The notes under the pieces are model-generated. The model had not been told where the DNA came from, did no database searches, and saw nothing but the letters and a program-made list of their open reading frames with translations. From Chelydra serpentina (Eukaryota; Chordata; Testudines; Chelydridae): DNA of 64,000 bases. Both the position numbers and the translations under genes were made by a program. Below, one piece after another: positions 22,994 to 32,960 of the stretch; the stretch's first letter is position 1, and every line of letters starts with the position of its first letter. Where the stretch lies: the NCBI GenBank assembly GCA_037349315.1, contig JBAIAC010000051.1:23844001-23908000 (forward strand), written 5' to 3'.

Positions 22994-24291
22994 TCCCATA
23001 GCATGGCAAGCATGGAGCCCGGTGAGATCATTGCAGCAGTTATGACCATTGTAAACACCTCGCGCATTATCGTGCACTTTATGCACAACCAGAACCTGAG
23101 AAAGCAGGAGAGGAGGTGACAGCAGCGCGGTGAGGACAGTGATGAGGACATGGACACAGACTTCTCTCAAAGCACGGGACCCCGCAAATTGAACATCCTG
23201 GCAATGGGGCAGGCTCATGCCGTGGAACGCCGATTCTGGGCCCGGGAAATGAGCACAGACTGGTGGGACCGCATAGTGTTGCAGGGCTGGGATGATTCCC
23301 AGTGGCTGCGAAACTTTCGCATGCGTAAGGGCACTTTCATGGAACTTTGTGACTTGCTGTCCCCTGCACTGAAGCGCCAGGACACCAGGATGAGAGCAGC
23401 CCTGACAGTTGAGAAGCGAGTGGCCATAGCCCTCTGGAAGCTTGCAACGCCTGACAGCTACCGTCAGTCGCGAATCAATTTGGAGTGGGCAAATCTACTG
23501 TGGGGGTTGCTGTGATGCAAGTAGCCAATGCAATCATTGAGCTGCTGCTATCAAAGGTAGTGACCCTGGGCAATGTGCAGGTCATAGTGGATGGCTTCGC
23601 TGCAATGGGATTCCCTAACTGTGGTGGGGCGATAGACGGAATGCATATCCCTATCCTGGGACCAGACCACCAGGGCAGCCAGTACATAAACCGCAAGGGG
23701 TACTTTTCAATGGTGCTGCAAGCACTGGTGGATCACAAGGGACATTTCACCAACATCAACGTGGGATGGCCGGGAAAGGTTCACGACGCTTGCATCTTCA
23801 GGAACTCTGGTCTGTTTAGACGGCTGCAGGAAGGTATTTACTTCCCAGACCAGAAAATATCTGTTGGGGATGTTGAAATGCCTATAGTTATCCTTGGGGA
23901 CCCAGCCTACCCCTTAATGCCCTGGCTCATGAAGCCGTACACAGGCACCCTGGACAGTAGTAAGGAGCTGTTCAACTATAGGCTGAGCAAGTGCAGAATG
24001 GTGGTAGAATGTGCATTTGGATGTTTGAAAGGTTGCTGGCACAGTTTACTGACTCGTTCAGACTTCAGCGAAACCAATATACCCATTGTTATTGCTGCTT
24101 GCTGTGTGCTCCACAATCTCTGTGAGAGTAAGGGGGAGACGTTTATGGTGGGGTAGGAGGTTGAGGCAAATCACCTGGCCGCTGATTACGCGCATCCAGA
24201 CACCAAGGCGATTAGAAGAGCACAGCAGGACACGCTGCGCATCAGAGAAGCTTTGAAAACCAGTTTCATGACTGGCCAGGGTACTGTGTGA
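22994..24291 (+). pseudogene. Harbinger transposase (HARBI1-like), broken
   Basis: Encodes a DDE_Tnp_4-type nuclease related to HARBI1, which cuts and joins transposon ends. The N-terminal part reads from about 22937 or 22994 (MASMEPGEIIAAVM) with an in-frame TGA at 23117-23119. It then continues with DEDMDTDF, WWDRIVLQGWDD, FMELCDLLSPALKRQDTRMR and ALTVEKRVAIALWKLATPD. A single-base loss near 23463 shifts frame into 23485-24156: GKSTVGVAVMQVANAIIELL, GGAIDGMHIPI (first Asp), GDPAYPLMPW (second Asp) and CRMVVECAFGCLKG (Glu). A TAG at 24154 stands where coding sense continues to a natural TGA at 24289. All three catalytic residues survive, but three lesions make it inactive. AATAAA follows at 24397. 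Confidence 0.9.
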
Positions 24292-24396
24292 CTGTTCTGT
24301 TTGTTTCTCCTTGATGAAAACCTGCCCCCTTTGTTTACTCTAATTTCCTGTAAGCCACCCGACCTCCCCCCTTGAGCACACCTTGCTTTGAAAGGA

Positions 24397-24402
24397 AATA
24401 AA
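24397..24402 (+). terminator. Polyadenylation signal of Harbinger transposase
   Basis: AATAAA about 105 bp after the predicted end of the transposase frame, at a suitable distance for its 3' end. Confidence 0.6.
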
Positions 24403-25372
24403 GGCACTGTTGTTTCACAACCATGTATTCTGTATTCAATAATTATTAAGATAGGGAGAGAACTGACAAGGTAGCCCGGGTGGGGTGCAGGCAGAGGGGA
24501 GGGGGGAAGGAAAAGGCCACTTCAAAACTTGTTGAATGCCAGCCTTCTGCTGCTTGGGCAATCTGCTCGGGTGGAGTGGTTGGGTGCATGGAGCCCCCCT
24601 CCCCACCACCCCCACCCGCCGCATTTTTGGGACTCTGGGTGAGGAGGCTATGGGACTTGGGGAGGAGTGTGGGCGGTTACAGATGGGCTGCAGCGGTGGT
24701 CTGTCATCCTGCTTCCGTTCCTGCAGAACCTCTACCAGACGCATCCGTTTGCTCCCGCAGTAGCCCCAGCATTGCCTCATGCCCCCTCTGATCTTCCTGC
24801 CGCCACCTCTCATCTCGAGCATCCCTCCTGTCCTCAAGTTCACTACCCGCTATCTGAGATAGCCTTTGGGACGGAGATGCTAGGGGGAGGCTGGAAACAT
24901 TTGCAGCTGCGGGAGGAAAAAAGGGAGAGAAGTTTTTTAGAAGATACATTTTACAGAACAATGGGTATACTCTTTCGCGGTGAACACCACCATTCACGGT
25001 ACATAGCACATGTGCTTTCAGTACAAGGTCGCATTTTGCATCCTTATATTGAGTGCCTGTGGCTTTGGTGTACAGATCACACACGCAGGGCCGGGCAACA
25101 GAATTCAGCTTGCAGGCGGCCATGGTAAGCCATAGACTTTCGGCTTCTGCAACCTTTATAACAGCAGCGCCCTCCTTTCCCATTCCAAGCAAAGCCCGTT
25201 GAGTTGGCCATTTAGTGCTGCGCTTTGCGGGTTAACGTGCAGCAGCAGAAACCAAACTAACCCCCGCCATCCAATTCTCTGGGATGAGCGCTTTACCCTT
25301 CCCCCCACCGCGTAGCTGGTATCAGGGAAGATCCCTGGTAGCCAAACGTAAACAGCTCAGCATGAAGGCCCC

Positions 25373-25411
25373 CTCTCCCCCCCCCCCCCCACCCCCACCC
25401 CACACACACAC
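25373..25411. repeat. Poly-C / CA low-complexity tract
   Basis: A run of about 13 C residues followed by interrupted C runs and CACACACA. Confidence 0.9.
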
Positions 25412-25574
25412 CGCGTGGCTGATAACTGCAGGGAGGATTTCTTTTCAGGAACAGGCAAACAGCCTAGTAGAAACGGCCACTTCTGAATGTCCCCGTAATT
25501 AAATTCCCATATCTCAACCAGGTAACCATGAATGATATCACTCTGATGAGGATAACACAGCAGAGAAAGAACGG

Positions 25575-25817
25575 ATGTTGCTTGAATGCCAGCAAACACC
25601 GGGGCCATATGCTGCCAGGCTTTGTCATGCAATGATACCAGAGTACTTGCTACTGGCCTGGCATGGTAAAGTTTCCTACCATGGAGGACGGAATAAGGCT
25701 GCTCTCCCCAGAAACCTTCTGCAAAGGCTTTTAGAGTACCTCCAGGAGAGCTTCATGGAGATGTCCCTGGAGGATTTCCACTCCATCCCCAGACATGTTA
25801 ACAGACTTTTCCAGTAG
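25575..25817 (+). CDS. Unrecognised 80-codon frame inside Harbinger intron
   Basis: A plus-strand open frame starting MLLECQQTPGPYAARL and ending SIPRHVNRLFQ, antisense to the intron of the Myb/SANT-like gene. Open sense continues upstream to an in-frame TGA at 25533 (phrase DEDNTAEKER). The composition looks protein-like (hydrophobic and charged residues alternate: LPRNLLQRLLEYLQESFMEM), but I cannot assign a family. I recall similar sequence in other turtle Harbinger copies, which suggests it is part of the transposon and not host. It may be a third frame or just conserved non-coding DNA. Confidence 0.35.
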   Translation: MLLECQQTPGPYAARLCHAMIPEYLLLAWHGKVSYHGGRNKAALPRNLLQRLLEYLQESFMEMSLEDFHSIPRHVNRLFQ

Positions 25818-26160
25818 CTGGCCACGAATGCATCCCAAGTCCTCAGGGCAAATTAATCATTTAAAAACCACATGCTTTTAAACCATGTCTTTTCTATTCA
25901 AAAGATACACTCACCAGATGTGCCTTCTCCGGCTTCACGGTCCGGGATACTGCCTTGGGAGGGTTGGGAGGGTATTTCTGTTAGGGTGATAAAAAGATCC
26001 TGGCTGTCGGGGAAATCGGTGTGCTGTGTGCTCTCCACAGCCTCGTCTCCTTCATCATCTTCCCCGTCCGCCAAATCCTCAGGCGTTGCGACTGATGAGA
26101 CTACCCCATCATCAGAGTCCACGGACAGGGGTGGGGTAGTGGTGGCAGGCCCCCCCCTAG

Positions 26161-26810
26161 AATGGCTCAATGTGCAGCGGCAGTTAAAAAAACTAACAGA
26201 ATGCTGGGAATCATTAGGAAAGGGATATATAATAAAAGAGAAAATATAATTTTTCATCTATATAAATCCATGGTATGCCCACATCTTGAATACTGCATGC
26301 AGATCTGGTCACCCCATCTCAGAAAAGATATATTGGATTTGGAAAAGGTACAGAGAAGGGCAACAGAAATGATTAGGGGTATGGAACAGCTTCCATATGA
26401 GAGATTAAAAAGACTGGGACTTTTCAGCTTGGAAAAGAGATGACTAAGGAGGGGTATGATAGAGGTCTATAAAATCATGAATGTTGTGGAAAAAATGAAT
26501 AAGGAAATGTCATTTACTCCTTCACATAACACAAGACCTAAGGTCACCCAATGAAATTAATAGGCTACAGATTTAAAACCAACAAAAGAAAGTATTTCTT
26601 CACACAACGCACAGTCAACCTGTGGAACTTTTGGCCAGGGTATGTTGTGAAGGCCAAAACTATAACAGGGTTCAAAAAAGAACTAGACAAGTTCATGGAG
26701 GGTAGGTCCATCAATGGCTATTAGCCAGGATGGGCAGGGATGCAACAGCATGTTCTGCGTGTCCCTAGCCTCTGTTTGCCAGAAGCTGGGAGTGGGCAAC
26801 AGGGGATGAA
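26161..26810 (+). mobile_element. CR1 copy D, part 2
   Basis: CR1 resumes with GCTCAATGTGCAGCGGCAGT. The frame 26162-26443 gives CAAAVKKTNRMLGIIRKG, HLEYCMQIWSPHL, VQRRATEMIRGMEQLPYE and LKRLGLFSLEKR, the ORF2 C-terminal region, followed by degraded coding and UTR sequence (AACTAGACAAGTTCATGG). The same order is seen in copy C at 56380-57000. Confidence 0.88.
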
Positions 26811-27101
26811 CACAGTTGCCAACTTTCATGAGGTAAATAAGCACCCCAAATTTCACAATAAGCCAAAAAACAAGCTAATCCCATTTCAAAACAAGGTCAA
26901 AACAAGCCAATCCCTAAGAACCCCAACACTCTGGGCCTGCTGTGCACCCCTGACTCTCTTGCCCCTGCTTGCTGGGAGCTGATCAAAAAAAAGAAGCAAC
27001 ATGCTACTACGAGCTACAAGCCAAAAACTAGCCAACAAGCACCTCACAAGCCAATTAAGCCAAAAACAAGCCCAATTTCTGCATTTTTTCCACGGGTTTG
27101 A
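26811..27101. mobile_element. Insertion within CR1 copy D 3' UTR, family uncertain
   Basis: CR1 3' UTR sequence stops at GGGGATGAA and resumes with TCACTTGATGATTCCCTG. Between them are ~290 bp starting CACAGTTGCCAACTTTCATG, rich in AAGCCAA and AAACAAG words. The start resembles hAT-type MITE ends (TTGCCAACT), but I found no inverted partner at the right end and no clear target duplication. Confidence 0.5.
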
Positions 27102-27226
27102 ATCACTTGATGATTCCCTGTTCTGTTTATTCCCTCTGAAGCATTGACCACGCTTGGAAGACAGGACACAGGGTTAGATGGACCGTTGGTCTTACCCAGT
27201 ATGGCTATTCTGATGTTCTTATATAT
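27102..27226 (+). mobile_element. CR1 copy D, part 3 (3' terminus)
   Basis: TCCCTGTTCTGTTTATTCCC, GGTTAGATGGACCGTTGGTC, CCCAGTATGGCTATTCTGA and TGTTCTTATATA form the GTTCTT-type CR1 3' end, parallel to 19050-19133 and 57070-57186. Confidence 0.85.
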
Positions 27227-27722
27227 AACCCCGATATATCTACCCACCACTGTACCCACTAGACCCCACTCCCTGCCCAGAGCTGAAATAGAACCAAGGA
27301 ATCCTGAGGGGGTCTCTCTCTTCAGAGAGTTAGTAACAAAGTAAGAATATACATTAAAATTTTAAACCTAACCAGGGTCCCTTAAATGACTTGCCACCAG
27401 ATGTCAGAACATGTTAGTATTAGAACTGAATGGGTTTAATATTTATTTAATTTTCTTTTTTTTATATAGGTATTAGATAGAGTGCTGCTGTCAGCTAACT
27501 GATAAGTCATCTGCCAAAAAACTAGAGTTTTCAGGTGCCTAAGTAGCCCCTGGAATCACAGTTACAGTTGCCTCCCACCCCACCCCGACACCAAAATCTG
27601 AGCTGGTGCCCCTGCAGGGCTGAGGAGGAATGTGTGTGTTAGAGGAAGGGTGGCATGAGGCTGGGGCTGGGGCTGGGGCTGCTAACCATCTGGAGCGTGA
27701 ATCAGCCAGGGTGGTAGTAGAA

Positions 27723-28537
27723 CCAGGGCCGGTGCAAGGAAGTTTCGTGCCCTAGGCGAAACTTCCTTGCACCAGCCCTGCGCCGCCCCCCCTCCCAATG
27801 CCACCCTCCCCCGCCAGCTCCCCCACCCGCGGGAGCCAACCTTCTCCCCCCAATACCACCCCACCCAGCCAGCTCCCCTGCCCACGGGAGCTCAGGCTCC
27901 CCCCTCGCAATGCCCCCCCCCACAGCCAGCTCCCCCGCCTGCGGGAGCTCACCCTCCCCCCACCACCTGTGACCCGCGGGCTGCGGAAGCTGAGCGGGGA
28001 GCCCAGGGCAGCAGGGCGGCTCGCGGCGGCTGCCCCCGGCTCCCTGCTCAGGCGCTGAGCATGGGGTCGAGCGGGAGGGGGGCGGCGGGGCAGCTCGTGG
28101 CGGCTGCCCTGCGGCTCCCTGCTCGGGCGCTGAGTGGGGAGCCGCGGGGCAGCTGCCGGGAGCCGCCCTGCTGCTCAGCGCCTGAGCAGGGAGCCGGGGG
28201 CAGCCCCACAAGCCGCCCTGCTGCCCCCGCGCTCAGCACCTGAGCGGGGAGCTGGGGGCAGCTGCCGCGAGCCGCCCCCCGCTCAGCGCCTGAGTGGGGA
28301 GCCGTGGTGAAGCCGCCCGCGAGCCGCCCCGCTGCCCCGGGCTCCCTGCTCAGCTTCCACGGCCTGTGCGTCACAGGGCGGGCTGAGCACCCATGGGCGG
28401 GGGGAGTTGGTGGGGGGGGCATTGTGTGGGGGGAGATGGCTGGGGGGCGGGCGGGAGCTGGTGGGGCGGGGGGGCGACGCAGGGCTGGTGCAAGGAAGTT
28501 TCGCCTAGGGCGCGAAACTTCCTTGCACCGGCCCTGG
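27723..28537. mobile_element. GC-rich element with hairpin-forming inverted ends
   Basis: The ends are ~60-bp inverted copies: CCAGGGCCGGTGCAAGG... at 27723 and ...CCTTGCACCGGCCCTGG at 28537. Each end is also a self-complementary hairpin with perfect 17-bp arms (GGTGCAAGGAAGTTTCG / CGAAACTTCCTTGCACC, loop about 9-10 bases). The ~690-bp interior is extremely GC-rich. Its left part has about three ~60-bp units with CCAGCTCCCC...CGGGAGCT, and its right part has repeated GCGCTGAG/GGGGAGCC/GGGCAGC words. Open frames across it (several over 150 codons on both strands) reflect GC richness and have no domain. The lack of a clear target duplication leaves the superfamily open. Confidence 0.75.
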
Positions 28538-31500
28538 TGAGGAATATGTAGTTTAACTACTAGGCAAAGCTCTGTACTGTAACCATGGGACCGATCCTGA
28601 GAGGTGGTGAAATGAATGGGAGTTGCTGCTGGGCAGCTCCTCACAGCTGTGGACAGCTAAGCAGGACAGAGTGGAATTATAATCGCTGGAGAAAGACCAT
28701 GCCCAGGGTAACTTGGGCACAGTGTGATCAGACTTGCCATATTGGTGAGGGGAGCACTCGGGGAGCCATTCCCGCTCAGATAACCACAGTCACGGTCCTG
28801 TAAGGTGCTGAGTGCCCTCTCGTTCAACTCCAGTAAGAAATGAAGGCACTGAGCACTTTACAGGATCATGACCTCTGTGTCTAAATGGCAAATGATTATC
28901 GCTTCTCGGGACTCTCGTTGCAAATCATGAAGTGACATCCTAACGGTAAGGGGGAGTGATCCTTTGACACTAGCGATTGCTAAAGCTACCAGGGCCAGAT
29001 TCTGCTCTCAGTTCAACTGGAGCATGTTTGGAGTAACTCCATTGACTTCAGTGGAATTACTCTTCATTAGCTGTGGGCCCTTATTTTTAATTTCATGGTC
29101 CATGCGTTCATGTGGAATTATGTTGGAATACTTATGGAAGCACATATGATTTTCCCATTAAGGCCAAATGAATTCATTAGGCTCGGTGGTACCGCGACAC
29201 ACACAGAACGAATTGGTAATGATGGGGCTCTTAAAATAAAGTGCTACCAAGCAAAGCCCCCTCACAGAGGCGAGTTCATTGACTCAGTGGGCCTGTAGCA
29301 TTGCCACGCAAGCAGCAAACCTTTCAAAGCGCTGTGTTCTCGCTCCCTCCCGCTCTCTCTCCACCTTGGCTTCTATTTTTTTTACAAATTGTAATTGAAA
29401 TATATTGAATGAAGGCTGCGTGGTCTGAACAGCTCCTCACTAAAGGCAGAAATTGCACCTTTTCTCTGTTCCCAAGCAGATGGGGAAATATACTGTGGAG
29501 GGCATGTTGCAAGACGATAGTTATTAATTTTTTTTCTCTCTCCCAAGCTGTAGATTGAATGATGGTGGGAGAAAGAAATATAACTTAATCCAAGCAATCC
29601 ATTTCTGCTTGAGATCTGTCATCAATGGTCCTTTTTCCCCAGGGACTGTTTGACAGTCAGGCTCATGGGGGTGATTCTCCTTTCACTTTGGGAGTTACAG
29701 GTCAGCTAGGAAGTCTGACTTTCCCACCCACCCTCCTCTGCTCCAGACTTTGGGGGGCTCTTGCAGGCTCCTGATAAGGGGCATGTGGAATTGTGCTGCT
29801 AGGGAAATACTTTCCCCTTTGCCAACATAAGGAAATTTTCAAAACAAATTTAGGACTGGGGAGCTGCTGCCACTCAATGTTTGCAACACAAGCCCAGAGC
29901 TAAAACCAAGCCGGGTTTACCCTGGGTGGAACATTGCACTGACATCACTGGAGTTAGCCTAGGCAGGAATTTGGTCCATTGCTTTTTCATCTTCCATGGC
30001 ATTGCAAAGCAGAGTTAGATGTCCCTGCTTCCTTTGTGACTGTCCTATGCCCTGGCCTGGAACATAGACTATTGTAGAGATGGAAGCAGGCCCAAAAGGC
30101 CATGACTCTCAGCCCTGGAACTGGGCTCCTTCCAAACTTTGAAAGGAGTTGGAACCCAAATCTGGAGCCAGATCTGCTGCAGCTGTCCCCCCTGTAACAA
30201 GACGAATCAAAATCCCAGATCTGAACACCTTGGGGAATTTGAAATCCAGGTCCAGAGCTGAATCCGGATATTGTTACTTCAGCCCATCATTATCTTTGAC
30301 TTCCTAACTCATGCCCAAGTCCTTTCTACAGCTGTAGCACTTGCTTCTCTGTTGTGCCCAGAGTAAGGGTGTGCATGAGGGGTTCCAACATGTGGCTTTT
30401 GGGAGAGCCGGCATTGGGACTCTGTCCCATTCTGAGATGTTCAGCACTCAGCTGGGAACAGATTGGATGCAGATTCAGGCAGCTTTCTCTTCCCCCTCTG
30501 CTCCTCCTCTCTGCCCTGAGTCCCCGTAGACAAGTCCAGTGCCCTGCTTCCCAACTGAGCTCCCCAAAGGTTGCTGAACACTGCCTTACATGAAAGGGAG
30601 AAAGCTTTGGCATTGCAGAGCTGGGCACACACTGGCCAGCACTCCTGGAGCAGACGGCACTAAGAACACTGATCAGTGGGTTGGAAGCAGACCCTGACAT
30701 CTACCATGTGCCGCTGCAGATTAGCCAGGCTCCCTACCCTGTCCCAGGACCCCAGTATTCCCGCTTCGTAGCCTGAGCAGAATTAGTGGGCAGAGCACTA
30801 AAGTGTGACACTGGATTGGTGTGTCCCTAGCACTTCATAGCTCTTGTCATTCATTTGATGCTCTCCATGGAATTACACCCACAGGGCTTGGGACTTTGTC
30901 CTTCTCATTAGCTTCAGGGTTTTGGTCCTTCCCAGGCCCTACATTTGACTTTGGCTCAAACTGTCTTGCAGCTTCTCTCCTCCATATTCCCTGTGGGATC
31001 TCTTCCGCGTCAGCCTTTTCTACTTGCTGTAGGGCCTGCTCCTCCACCATAGAAGTCAGCAGGAGATTTCCTGTTTGCCTAAGTTAGGGCAGGACGGGGC
31101 CCCCTAGTTGCTCCATTGTCTTTGGAAAGTGAGTTCCCAGAGTCCCCATCCCAACCCCTTTCCCCATTTCTCTATGTCATCAAGCGTTGTTAATAGTGAT
31201 CAGTCCCCCAGGAGTCGTGCCCAGCGCACAGCTCTACTGTACATGGCAGAGAGCCGTGCCCAGCCCCACTGCGCACTGTACTCTCGCAGCTTTAGCTGAT
31301 CTGCTAGGACTAAAATGGGTTGTGGGAACAAGCTGTTCCCATGGCTCCAGAGCTTATGGTTTCATTTCCCCCCTCGCTAATACCTAGTCCCCCTGGCTGC
31401 CACATGGAATACGTCTGCCACTGTCTGATACTGAGCTACTGGTAGGCCAGGGACTGGCACTCAGGACCGTCTGCTTCCAAACACAGATCTCCACCAAACG

Positions 31501-32767
31501 CAGCTAAGGAGGACTTCTGGGAATGCCTCTCTTGCCTATTCTTATTTCTCATTAGGACACAAGGTGCATGTCAGGCTTTCAACTGGACTGGCCTAGCTCT
31601 GCAGAACCAGTGCCCACTGCTCTCTTCAGATCTGGCCCATTTGATTTGAACAGAGCAGCCAGGAGAGGCCAGCTGAAAGGCCAGGGGATCACCCCCAGGA
31701 GGGGCATGTTGGGGAGAAGGAGGTTACTTACTTGTCTTCATCGGAAGTTGTGCAAGGGCTGGGTTTGGCTTGGAGTCGGTTATTATCTCTTGAGAACAGT
31801 TCCAGCCTTGACTACCCAGTGCACTAGTCGTTCACTCCCCAAGGAAAAGCCTGCTTTGCCTCACAGCAAAGTGAGCTTGGACATGCCAGACTGGATCCAC
31901 CTGACCCCCACCACCACACAGTTCAGCACCGCTGGTTCTTCCTGCACTGGAGAGGGTGACGACTGGAACAGCAGGAGGCACTGCAGCTCAGGGAAGACAT
32001 GGATTGACAGGGCTGTTTAGGGCTCAGGTCAGGAGTGAAATTGTAGGGGGCTGCAGATTGAAACTGAGGTGCATTGCAGAGATCAGTGGTGGCTGAGGAG
32101 CAGGATAACAGGATGGTGCAGGTCAGATTGGCAGAGCTGAATAGCAGGGGAGCTGCAGAGCAAGAGTGAGCTGCACTGGCAGAGCTGATGGGGAAGGGAG
32201 CTGGGAGAGTCTCTCTCTCAAACTCTGGCCAGTGCTAAATGTCCCGCACTTCCATGGTGCTGAACATTTAGGCACAGGCATATGTTTTCTACCAGGCTCA
32301 GCATCTTGCTTGTGGAGCTACCTGTTTCCTAAGGATGAAGGTGGGAAGTGAAGTCAAGGTGTTGGCTGTGAGCATGCAAGGGGCATTTCTCCTTCTCTGC
32401 CACATCCTCTTCTGGGGCGCGGGAGCCTTTCAGTGCCAGCCAGCACTGTTTGTGAGGAGATGCAGTGCCAAATGCCAGACCAGGTCTGGAGGGGGCAGCT
32501 TGCTTCTTTCTGCTTCTGAAGAAGATAAATGAGCATGGTTATTTCAGCATCAGAAAAGAAACATCTGCACCGGAGCCCTAATCAAAAGGCAGGTAGCAGC
32601 TAATGTAATTACTGTCTGCATTTGTCAACAGCAAATTAAAAATGGTCAGGCTGTATGCGCTCTTTCTCTGAGACTTTTTTCACATCGCTAAGAAGGCAAC
32701 TGGGCTCTTTGGGGGCGCAAGGCTTGGCTGTCAAATGGGTAACATCACATTGGAAGGATAAATTAGG
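28538..32767. other. Unannotated DNA, no gene seen
   Basis: I found no coding domain. The only structure I can support is the palindrome at 28796-28865 and scattered fragments of the ATTGACTTCAGTGGA type (29040-29056). Open frames such as 31568-32020 (plus, 150 codons) and 30326-30700 (minus) carry no recognisable motif. Host introns or regulatory DNA cannot be excluded. Confidence 0.4.
28796..28865. repeat. Palindromic MITE-like repeat
   Basis: TCCTGTAAGGTGCTGAGTGC (28796) pairs with GCACTGAGCACTTTACAGGA (ending 28865) around a loop of roughly 25-30 bases. Non-coding. Confidence 0.65.
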
Positions 32768-32960
32768 TGGAGATTAAGGCCATGTCTACACTACAGAGTT
32801 AAATTGACTTAAGATGCTTTAATTATATCGGCTGTGCACACCCACACAATGCTCCTTGTGTCGGCAGAGCACGCCCACAGTCGAGACTCTTGTACTGACA
32901 GAGAGAGAGCATTGCATCATGGGTAGCTATCCCACTGTGTAACTCGCCACCCTCTGCTAC
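32768..32960 (+). mobile_element. Harbinger-derived left-end fragment
   Basis: AGGCCATGTCTACACTACAG near 32780, followed ~150 bp later by CATGGGTAGCTATCCCAC, parallels the left end of the Harbinger element (GGTATGTCTACACTACG ... GTGGGTAGCTATCAGTC at 22739-22915). No right terminal repeat was identified, so the far boundary is approximate. Confidence 0.55.

Larger units (their letters stand above)
24907..25914 (-). other. Intron of the Myb/SANT-like gene (1008 bp)
   Basis: Bounded on the minus strand by GTGAGTGT at the donor side (25914) and a pyrimidine-rich ...TTTTTTCCTCCCGCAG at the acceptor side (24907). Joining the exons keeps the reading frame. A C-run followed by CA repeats sits at 25373-25411. 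Confidence 0.7.
24436..26157 (-). pseudogene. Harbinger Myb/SANT-like accessory gene, two exons left
   Basis: A minus-strand partner gene of the transposon. Proteins of this class bind transposon ends and help the transposase enter the nucleus. The upstream exon (26157-25915) reads ATTTPPLSVDSDDG, acidic EDDEGDE, and DFPDSQDLFITLTEIPSQ. It ends at a consensus donor (CATCTG|GTGAGT). The downstream exon starts after a polypyrimidine acceptor (CCTCCCGCAG|CTGCAAATG, 24906) and reads SLPLASPSQRLSQIAGSE, RDERWRQEDQRGHEAMLGLL and LREQTD, then after a frameshift near 24745 VEVLQERKQDDRPPLQPI and a proline-rich tail. The N-terminal Myb/SANT domain is missing because the transposon is truncated at 26160. 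Assignment rests on the C-terminal signature I recall for turtle Harbinger copies and on gene order. Confidence 0.75.
22739..26160 (+). mobile_element. PIF/Harbinger DNA transposon, right end deleted
   Basis: Begins GGTATGTCTACACTACGAC at the break in CR1 copy D. It contains a DDE transposase pseudogene on the plus strand and a Myb/SANT-family accessory pseudogene on the minus strand, the two-gene arrangement established for PIF/Harbinger elements. It ends inside the minus-strand gene at about 26160 with no matching terminal repeat. CR1 then resumes about 50-60 bases downstream of where it stopped. The most economical reading is one deletion removing the transposon's right end and a little CR1 sequence. 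Confidence 0.9.

Noticed and set aside
24480..25128. Plus-strand ORFs opposite the Harbinger accessory gene
   Set aside because: They are antisense shadows. The minus-strand frames carry the repeated heptad-like REEQ/LREQTD sequence, proper splice sites and family resemblance.
27682..28644. Overlapping ORFs up to ~198 codons rich in Pro, Ala and Gly on both strands
   Set aside because: They lie in a >70% GC element where stop codons are rare. Both strands are open and no motif is present.
31568..32020. 150-codon plus-strand ORF as a host exon
   Set aside because: No recognisable domain, no clear splice sites that would place it in a gene, and composition like the surrounding non-coding DNA.
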